Part shown: positions 50,463 through 55,234 of the stretch, one piece after another
How positions within the stretch are numbered: the stretch's first letter is position 1
Layout: every line of letters begins with the position of its first letter
Origin: Methanobacterium sp. PtaB.Bin024
GTDB lineage: Archaea; Methanobacteriota; Methanobacteria; Methanobacteriales; Methanobacteriaceae
Assembly: GCA_002067065.1 (NCBI GenBank)
Contig: MVPY01000040.1
Location: 1-55,234 of the forward strand
Direction of reading: 5' to 3'
Length of the DNA: 55,234 nucleotides
The notes under the pieces: generated by a model
Told to the model about the DNA's origin: nothing
The model's database searches: none
What the model saw: the letters and a program-made list of their open reading frames with translations, nothing else
Made by a program: the position numbers and the translations under genes

Positions 50463-50690
50463 ATGCGGATAGAAGTAGATGAAGAAAAATGCACAGGATG
50501 CGGTATCTGTAAGGAAGAGTGCCCTAAAGGGGCCAAGATATGGGATGTGGATAAGAAGGCCATGGCCACCAATCTACGCTTCTGTCACCTGTGCACGATC
50601 TGCGCTTCCAAGTGTCCGGAAAATGCAATACTTATCATAAGAGATGATGAAGATGAATCGAAAAAGCAAGATACAGAGGAAGACCTCTGA
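50463..50690 (+). CDS. 2[4Fe-4S] ferredoxin
   Basis: 75 aa. Two cluster motifs: CTGCGICKEECP (11-22) and CHLCTICASKCP (near 42-53). The second uses CHLC and is separated from the first by about 20 residues, as in small archaeal ferredoxins. The acidic tail DDEDESKKQDTEED is coded by the region that also starts hisB. Cytosolic electron carrier; the partner is unknown. ATG 50463 has AAGGAG seven bases upstream, better than GTG 50460. It precedes and overlaps hisB. Confidence 0.92.
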   Translation: MRIEVDEEKCTGCGICKEECPKGAKIWDVDKKAMATNLRFCHLCTICASKCPENAILIIRDDEDESKKQDTEEDL

Positions 50691-51231
50691 AACTAGCATA
50701 GTTCTTGAACTGGATGTGGATGGTACCGGCCAGTACCAAGTGGAAACCGGGATCCAGTTTCTAAACCATATGCTTGAATCTTTCGCCAGACACAGCCTTT
50801 TCGACCTAAAAGTGGAAGCAAAAGGTGATGTTGAAGTGGATGACCACCACACAGTGGAAGATGTGGGAATAGTCCTGGGCGAAGCCCTGCAAGAGGCATT
50901 AGGGGATAAAAAGGGAATCAGGAGGATGGCTCATGCTCTGATACCTATGGATGAATCACTGGCCATGGTGGCTGTGGATCTTTCCGGTCGCAGTTACGCT
51001 GTTTTTGACCTCCACTTCCATCAGGACAAGGTAGGTGATCTTAGTACAGAGAATGTGAGCCACTTTTTGGAGTCCCTGGCCCAGACTGGTAAGATCAATC
51101 TCCATGCCCGTTGTGAAGGGGAAAATGACCACCACCAGGTGGAAGCCCTGTTTAAGGCATTAGCCCGTGCCCTCTCAGATGCAACTAGTGTGGTCCATGA
51201 CCGTGTGCCCAGCACTAAGGGAGTTCTATGA
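50653..51231 (+). CDS. hisB: imidazoleglycerol-phosphate dehydratase
   Basis: 192 aa. HisB dehydrates imidazole glycerol phosphate to imidazole acetol phosphate in histidine synthesis, using Mn bound by His residues. Both HHxxED-like motifs are present: DDHHTVEDVGIVLGEAL and NDHHQVEALFKALARAL. The MNRKSKIQRKTSETSI start fits the family, so I choose ATG 50653; ATGs at 50644 and 50647 are alternatives. The gene begins inside the last codons of the ferredoxin gene (38 to 47 bases), so expression is coupled. No other his gene is adjacent. Confidence 0.94.
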   Translation: MNRKSKIQRKTSETSIVLELDVDGTGQYQVETGIQFLNHMLESFARHSLFDLKVEAKGDVEVDDHHTVEDVGIVLGEALQEALGDKKGIRRMAHALIPMDESLAMVAVDLSGRSYAVFDLHFHQDKVGDLSTENVSHFLESLAQTGKINLHARCEGENDHHQVEALFKALARALSDATSVVHDRVPSTKGVL

Positions 51232-51365
51232 GGAATATTTGATAATTGTTTTAATAACTGCTGATTGCGAAAGGATGACATCAATAACATTTCCAAACAT
51301 AAAATAAGCATTTTAAAAGGATATTATAATAAAACGTGAATGATGAAATACGAAGGAGGAAAAAA

Positions 51366-51836
51366 ATGAAAACTCTAATTGCCTGTTATTCCTATTCTGG
51401 GAGAACCCTCACTGTGTCTCAGAAATTACAAGGCCATATAAATGCTGATTTAATTCGTGTTGAACCCGTGAAAGATAGATGGTATATGATAAAAGCTGTT
51501 CATGCATATTTAGAAAAAAAATGGCCCATTAAACCCTGCACTACAGATATTAATGATTATGATTGTTTGATTGTTAGCTGCCCCATATGGGCCAGCCGCA
51601 CCCCACCTGGTGTTAACCAGTACCTGGAAGAATTAGAAAATACTTCCGGTAAAAAATGTGCTGCTCTGGTTACCATGGGAGGAAATGGTTCCCAGATAGC
51701 CACCACCCAAATCCGTAACACACTGGAAGACAAAGGAATGGAATTTATCGATAAACTGGTCATTGGAAAAACTGCCCAGGAAAGTGGGGGATGGGAGGCG
51801 ATGACGCAGGAATTTGCAGAAAAATTCATTGAATAG
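51366..51836 (+). CDS. flavodoxin family protein
   Basis: 156 aa. The FMN phosphate loop is CYSYSGRTLTVSQ at the N-terminus, followed by LIVSCPIWASRTPPGVNQYLEE and LVTMGGNGSQIA, the two isoalloxazine loops. Probably an FMN-binding electron carrier or quinone-type reductase. ATG 51366 has AGGAGG five to six bases upstream, inside an upstream in-frame GTG start at 51336 that is rejected. Convergent with the HD-domain gene. Confidence 0.9.
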   Translation: MKTLIACYSYSGRTLTVSQKLQGHINADLIRVEPVKDRWYMIKAVHAYLEKKWPIKPCTTDINDYDCLIVSCPIWASRTPPGVNQYLEELENTSGKKCAALVTMGGNGSQIATTQIRNTLEDKGMEFIDKLVIGKTAQESGGWEAMTQEFAEKFIE

Positions 51837-51922
51837 TATGGGATTAGAATCTGATTCTAATCCAATTTTAAAAAAGGATCTTTAAAAAAGTAATTTATCT
51901 TAAAAAAAAGTAATTGTATATC

Positions 51923-53122
51923 TTATTCTTTAAAATAGTCAAAAATCCGGCCAAAATCTATTCCTGAGATGGTTATGCCCTCATATTCCTGGTATATGTT
52001 TGTTGCAGCTTCCTCAAGTTCCACAGATTTTATACCATGATCAATGGAAAGTTGGGCTTCAATGAATGCTGCCAGACGATCAACCGCATGGAGGAGTTCT
52101 CCATCCATAGGGGAGAATTCATTTTCATTGTATTTTTCATTGAGATCCTGGAAGTTAACACCCAAACAGACTTCATGGTTCTTCTGTATCTTGTTTGCGA
52201 ATTCTGATTCAGAAAAATATTTTATATCCTCATGCCATGGTCGTGGCAAGAGTGGGAAAAGTTCTTCTTTCATCTGAAAATCTTCGTAATCCTTAACGAT
52301 CTCCTTGAGTCCTTCAACTGATCCTTTAACAGGGGATATGATGTCTTTGGTGAGAACTTCAGGCAGATCATGGAATAGGCCAGCATAGAAGTTGTTGTAG
52401 AAACGTTTAGGGCATGCATCAACACCCATCTCCATGGTACAAATGTAACTTGTGGCAGCCACAATGAACATGTGCCCGAGTACCGAAGTTTCAGGTATGC
52501 GTGGAATATGTGCCCATCGCTTCTGGAAGCGGAGCTGGCCGCAAAGGTCAACGAATCCAAAGGACTTTTTACCTAGAAGGATCTTCTGCACACCAATCAG
52601 ATCGTAATGATCCTCAATCTGGTTTTCAATGTTCTCTTTGGTCTTGTCAATACCATAAATAAAAGGTGCAGTGTGATAGATGATCTTGAACTCCCACTGG
52701 GTGGCCAGGTAGTGGGCTGCCCTTAAAATTCGTCTTTCCAGGGTGTTAGGTTGTTTTAAAAAGTAATCCTTAAATCTTTGCTGGAAATCTTCATCCAACC
52801 CACCCATATCAGTTTCTAATTTCTCAAAAACGTGTTTATTAAGCTCATAACCCTTTTCCTTCATCATCCTATGAAATACTGGAGGTTTGATGTCAGTTAA
52901 AACTGTTCTGTGAAGAAATTCGAAAATTCCACCCTCTATAAGTGCTATCCAATCCACACTACCAACACCCATATGGTCTTCCTCAAAACGAGCTATAACA
53001 TATGCAATTACCATTTTATGAGCCTGTTTATCCAGTTCTGTGAATTTGACTGGACGGATATGGTCATTCCAACGTTGCATGCTGGCTGCTTTAGAAAAAC
53101 GTTGGATGAGATTTTCGATCAT
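51923..53122 (-). CDS. HD-domain hydrolase (YfbR-like core)
   Basis: 399 aa. An N-terminal helical part (1-200) precedes an HD domain: H in SVLGHMFIVAATSY, H-D in GLFHDLPEVLTKDIISPVK, and the last Asp in LHAVDRLAAFIEAQ. The LPEVLTKDI pattern is that of HD_3/YfbR 5'-nucleotidase-like proteins, so a nucleotide or phosphoester substrate is likely. The protein is about twice the length of YfbR; the extra N-terminal half has its own histidine (HRTVLTDIKPPVFH). ATG 53122, no clear Shine-Dalgarno. Confidence 0.87.
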   Translation of the reverse strand: MIENLIQRFSKAASMQRWNDHIRPVKFTELDKQAHKMVIAYVIARFEEDHMGVGSVDWIALIEGGIFEFLHRTVLTDIKPPVFHRMMKEKGYELNKHVFEKLETDMGGLDEDFQQRFKDYFLKQPNTLERRILRAAHYLATQWEFKIIYHTAPFIYGIDKTKENIENQIEDHYDLIGVQKILLGKKSFGFVDLCGQLRFQKRWAHIPRIPETSVLGHMFIVAATSYICTMEMGVDACPKRFYNNFYAGLFHDLPEVLTKDIISPVKGSVEGLKEIVKDYEDFQMKEELFPLLPRPWHEDIKYFSESEFANKIQKNHEVCLGVNFQDLNEKYNENEFSPMDGELLHAVDRLAAFIEAQLSIDHGIKSVELEEAATNIYQEYEGITISGIDFGRIFDYFKE

Positions 53123-53550
53123 ATACTACACACACCAGAACATAATACGTGTGAACTTGTTATGTATCAACTGACATTAAATAATAATGGTGTGTTAAAT
53201 TTCAGGATGTCTGAGTTGGTGTGAAAATTCATGGGTTATTTTGGGTTTATTTCATGAATTGATAGATTGAAGAGTGCTTTAGAAAATTATCCTAGAAAAC
53301 CCAGAAATATACAGATCAGCCTAAAAAATGGTATAAAAGAGAAACCAAAACCACTTTAAAAACTATTAATAATGGATATGTGTCCTACCTACCCGATAAT
53401 ACCTGTTATAACCATTGGATTCGGATATCATAGTCAACAATTGGTTCAATGAATCTATCCTAAAATAAATTCACTAACCTACCATAGGATAATAAACTCA
53501 AAATCTTTAAGAAGTTCTACCAATATATTCTTTTTTGGAGTGGATTAACG
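53123..53550. other. 428-base gap, no assigned gene
   Basis: No convincing frame. An ATG at 53378 gives only 24 residues and lacks a Shine-Dalgarno. TATCCTA (near 53456) and TAGGATA (near 53485) form a loose inverted pair. The stretch carries the promoters of both flanking divergent genes. Confidence 0.45.
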
Positions 53551-53940
53551 ATGAATTTAAACAAAATTTTTAAGTTAATAGGATTTGGATTTATAATATG
53601 GTTAATACCAACCTTAGCCACACTTTCAGTATCTTATTTAGGAGCCCTGAACTATTTCGATGTTATTTCGTCAGTATCTATAGCAGTAACTGTAATCGCA
53701 CTCACCTACCTGTACTTCAAGGATATCAATGAAAATTATGTTAGAGAAGGAATAATCTGCGGTGTAGTCTGGCTAGTAATAAGTATAATATTGGACATTG
53801 TGTTGATCTTCCTTGGAATTAATAAGATAACCATAATAGAATATGTAATAGATATTGCTCCGATATACATTGTAATACCCGCCATCACCATTGTACTTGG
53901 ACTGTATAGGAATCAAAACCAAGATACCCGACATGTTTAA
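53551..53940 (+). CDS. small four-helix membrane protein, hypothetical
   Basis: 129 aa with four hydrophobic segments (about 7-30, 38-55, 68-90, 100-120) and short loops. KDINENYVREGIICGVVWLVISIILDIVLI is the most distinctive part, with a helix-breaking EG; a Lys-Asp-x-Asn-Glu loop precedes it. Similar small proteins occur in methanogens, but I know no function. ATG 53551 with GGAGTGG about eight bases upstream. Confidence 0.72.
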   Translation: MNLNKIFKLIGFGFIIWLIPTLATLSVSYLGALNYFDVISSVSIAVTVIALTYLYFKDINENYVREGIICGVVWLVISIILDIVLIFLGINKITIIEYVIDIAPIYIVIPAITIVLGLYRNQNQDTRHV

Positions 53941-53983
53941 GAGGGATCTCCATGGTAGAAGTGGAATTGAAATTCATTAGAAC

Positions 53984-54017
53984 AGAGAAGATAAATTGGA
54001 AGAGAAGATAAATTGGA
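53984..54017 (+). repeat. 17-bp perfect tandem duplication
   Basis: AGAGAAGATAAATTGGA (53984-54000) is repeated exactly at 54001-54017, in the convergent gap between the small membrane protein and mtd. The gap (53941-54190) has no gene. Confidence 0.95.
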
Positions 54018-54190
54018 ACAGATAATATAAGTTAACGAAAGCCACTTTATAAACTATAATTTAAAAAAATACGAGATTTTGAAACTGTTTTATTGATTCA
54101 GTTAAAATATATAACCAATTTTAAAATAAACAGAGATTGAAAAATAAAGAAAGATAACAGTCCATTAAGGACTGTTTTTGGAGAAAACAC

Positions 54191-55021
<831 letters not shown>

Positions 55022-55087
55022 ATTATCACCGTTTTGCTATTTGAAAGATCGGCATAAGTATTTTTTCATTTAATTTTTTGGGGAAGG

Positions 55088-55095
55088 TTTATATA
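55088..55095 (+). promoter_or_regulatory. TATA box directed to the right edge
   Basis: TTTATATA after GGGGAAGG. Read on the other strand it is TATATAAA and could serve mtd instead, but the purine-rich BRE-like flank favours rightward transcription toward a gene beyond 55234. Confidence 0.42.
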
Positions 55096-55134
55096 GGAGA
55101 TCTTGAGGCCCTCTGAAAATGTCAGGTACATACA

Positions 55135-55162
55135 AACAAGATTTTTATAACAAGATTTTTAT
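55135..55162 (+). repeat. 14-bp perfect tandem duplication near the right edge
   Basis: AACAAGATTTTTAT occurs at 55135-55148 and again at 55149-55162. A 16-bp dyad, ATGTCTT-AA-AAGACAT, lies at 55213-55228. No gene is recognised in 55022-55234. Confidence 0.9.
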
Positions 55163-55234
55163 TATAAAATAACATCGCTAGAAAAAGATAATGCATATTA
55201 AAACTCTAAAACATGTCTTAAAAGACATATCACC

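Noticed and set aside
53378..53452. 24-residue frame beginning MCPTYPII
   Set aside because: No Shine-Dalgarno, too short, and no supporting context.

Overview
The window looks like chromosomal DNA of a hydrogenotrophic methanogen of the Methanobacteriaceae, probably Methanobacterium or a close relative. The diagnostic genes are F420-dependent methylene-H4MPT dehydrogenase (mtd), thiol:fumarate reductase subunit A (tfrA), phosphoseryl-tRNA synthetase (sepS), the coenzyme F430 reductase subunit cfbD, bifunctional fae-hps, CTP-dependent riboflavin kinase (ribK), trpB2 and Alba. The DNA is AT-rich, Shine-Dalgarno (SD) motifs are strong, GTG and TTG starts are frequent, and many genes are preceded by an archaeal TATA box. 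No rRNA, CRISPR array, insertion sequence or prophage was seen.

Layout. 1-5.2 kb is a small-gene accessory region: minus-strand zinc-ribbon and SHOCT proteins, an AbrB-type protein, a 46-aa zinc-knuckle protein, a gene broken by a one-base frameshift, and LemA. 5.5-12.6 kb holds envelope and stress functions: a membrane-anchored serine beta-lactamase-fold protein, a Na,K-type P-type ATPase, an alpha/beta hydrolase, SfsA and an M14-like secreted zinc protein. 12.9-23.9 kb is core metabolism: cfbD-hisH, an AIR-synthase-like protein, a short pilin-like protein, PAP2, HIT, tRNA-Arg(GCG), tfrA, sepS, endonuclease V, ribK and ribB. 24-34.4 kb mixes a CobB/CobQ-like protein with inverted domain order, gatA, alanine dehydrogenase, several membrane proteins, a HAD protein, a DUF362 ferredoxin and a TIM-barrel protein.

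34.5-38.6 kb is a compact PadR - ABC ATPase - ABC permease - eight-bladed propeller unit whose first three genes are joined by ATGA overlaps. 39-55 kb returns to conserved genes: Alba, two tandem receiver-PAS regulators, leuA-type synthase, DUF63, PHP, DUF1786, trpB2, fae-hps, a DUF4013/zinc-ribbon membrane protein, iron-sulfur flavoprotein, ferredoxin-hisB, flavodoxin, HD protein and mtd.

Functional links. fae-hps, mtd, cfbD and tfrA serve C1 and methanogenic metabolism. hisH, hisB, leuA and trpB2 are scattered amino-acid genes. sepS and gatA belong to the tRNA-dependent routes to Cys-tRNA and Gln/Asn-tRNA. ribK and ribB supply FMN. The best leads for something new are the inverted CobB/CobQ protein, an endonuclease V with Asn at a metal-binding Asp, paired response regulators with an extra segment beside the conserved Lys, a zinc-ribbon module shared by three unrelated proteins, the frameshifted gene, and short tandem duplications at gene boundaries, several of which copy an SD.
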